Below are positions 6,147 to 6,369 of a stretch of 6,369 bases of DNA, piece after piece. Made by a program: the position numbers and the translations under genes. The DNA lies in contig SFSZ01000035.1 in the NCBI GenBank assembly GCA_004563275.1, forward strand, positions 1 through 6,369. Direction: 5' to 3'. The notes under the pieces were generated by a model. It was not told the origin of the DNA. It searched no databases and saw only the letters and a list, made by a program, of their open reading frames with translations. This stretch comes from a bacterium (GTDB lineage: Bacteria; Bacillota_I; Bacilli_A; RF39; UBA660). Every line of letters begins with the position of its first letter. Within the stretch, counting starts at the first letter, position 1.

Positions 6147-6176
6147 ATGCCTTGCAAACCCTTATAAAATAGGCAT
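6147..6176. repeat. Att-like sequence within a 6-bp inverted repeat
   Basis: ATGCCT (6147-6152) and AGGCAT (6171-6176) bracket a segment containing GCAAACCCTTATAAAA (6154-6169). The latter matches, inverted and with one mismatch, positions 376-391 at the other side of the locus. With the adjacent tandem repeat it resembles an old attachment site; this is speculative. Confidence 0.25.
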
Positions 6177-6183
6177 TAAAAAT

Positions 6184-6205
6184 GAGAGCACGGTTAAATG
6201 CTCTC
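6184..6205. other. 7-bp perfect hairpin upstream of the micro-ORF
   Basis: GAGAGCA (6184-6190) pairs with TGCTCTC (6199-6205) around an 8-base loop. On the - strand the stem is followed by ATTTTTAAT, as in a terminator. On the + strand it would be a leader structure 15 bases before the micro-ORF's GGAGG. Confidence 0.5.
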
Positions 6206-6233
6206 TTCAGGGGGTTAATGGAGGCGATGTTAT

Positions 6234-6326
6234 ATGGATAAAAAAGATTATTTAATAAGTTATTTACTTGTTATCATTTTCTTATTACTTTTTATAATAT
6301 TTTTATTAATTTTCACAAATCAATAA
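6234..6326 (+). CDS. 30-residue single-pass membrane micro-protein
   Basis: ATG 6234 is preceded by GGAGG (6220-6224) at nine bases, an excellent ribosome-binding site. The product has a charged start (MDKKDY), then about 20 hydrophobic residues rich in Leu, Ile and Phe (positions 7-27), and ends TNQ. I do not recognise the family. Length and topology match both small membrane regulators and type I toxins such as the Fst group, but the basic or charged C-terminal tail common there is absent. It sits between two hairpins (6184-6205 and 6331-6354) and lacks a convincing promoter. The ribosome site and clean hydrophobic design argue for a real gene; the function is unknown. Confidence 0.55.
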   Translation: MDKKDYLISYLLVIIFLLLFIIFLLIFTNQ

Positions 6327-6330
6327 AAAG

Positions 6331-6354
6331 ACCTAACTCACTTTGTAGTTAGGT
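6331..6354 (-). terminator. Rho-independent terminator, best on the - strand
   Basis: ACCTAACT (6331-6338) and AGTTAGGT (6347-6354) form a perfect 8-bp stem with an 8-base loop. Read on the - strand it is followed by CTTTTTATT, a good T-run, so it would end a transcript entering from the right of the window. On the + strand it follows the micro-ORF by four bases but lacks a T-run, although the stem may still protect that transcript's 3' end. Confidence 0.65.
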
Positions 6355-6369
6355 ATTACAACAACATGA

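Noticed and set aside
1..6369. CRISPR array, tRNA or rRNA genes
   Set aside because: No regularly spaced repeats, cloverleaf-like segments or conserved rRNA stretches were seen on either strand.

Overview
The window is very AT-rich and uses TGG for tryptophan, TAA/TAG stops and purine-rich Shine-Dalgarno sites, so it reads as a low-GC Bacillota genome with the standard code. The protein families suggest an uncultured gut-type Bacilli/Clostridia lineage; that placement is inference.

The core is a divergent surface-protein locus. On the + strand, three closely spaced genes look like one operon: a small TasA/camelysin-like secreted protein (3022-3519), a SipW-like type I signal peptidase with a long multi-pass membrane N-terminus (3562-4707), and a two-pass membrane protein resembling DUF5305 proteins (4734-5843). 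On the - strand, a large secreted protein (499-2841) reads away from the operon. It carries FN3-like and Ig-like modules, a Hint (hedgehog/intein) domain, and a C-terminal tail ending in an InlB-like repeat. Its likely start is an AUU codon at 2841, about 98 codons upstream of the first conventional start (TTG 2547). The upstream part encodes a signal peptide that resembles that of the TasA-like protein. The simplest model is that the SipW-like peptidase processes both proteins, the DUF5305-like protein assists export or assembly, and the Hint protein cleaves or ligates itself on the surface.

Left flank: the N-terminus of a NERD-like gene (1-188, - strand) runs off the window, with an extended -10 promoter at 205-213. 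At 371-493 (- strand) lies a fragment of an InlB/Listeria-Bacteroides repeat, out of frame with and just downstream of the Hint gene.

Right flank (5844-6369): a decayed IS3-like element, a hairpin with a T-run, an exact 11-bp tandem repeat, an att-like sequence, a hairpin, a 30-residue membrane micro-ORF (6234-6326) with a good ribosome-binding site, and an 8-bp-stem terminator. This side looks like an accumulation of mobile-element debris. No tRNA, rRNA or CRISPR array was seen.
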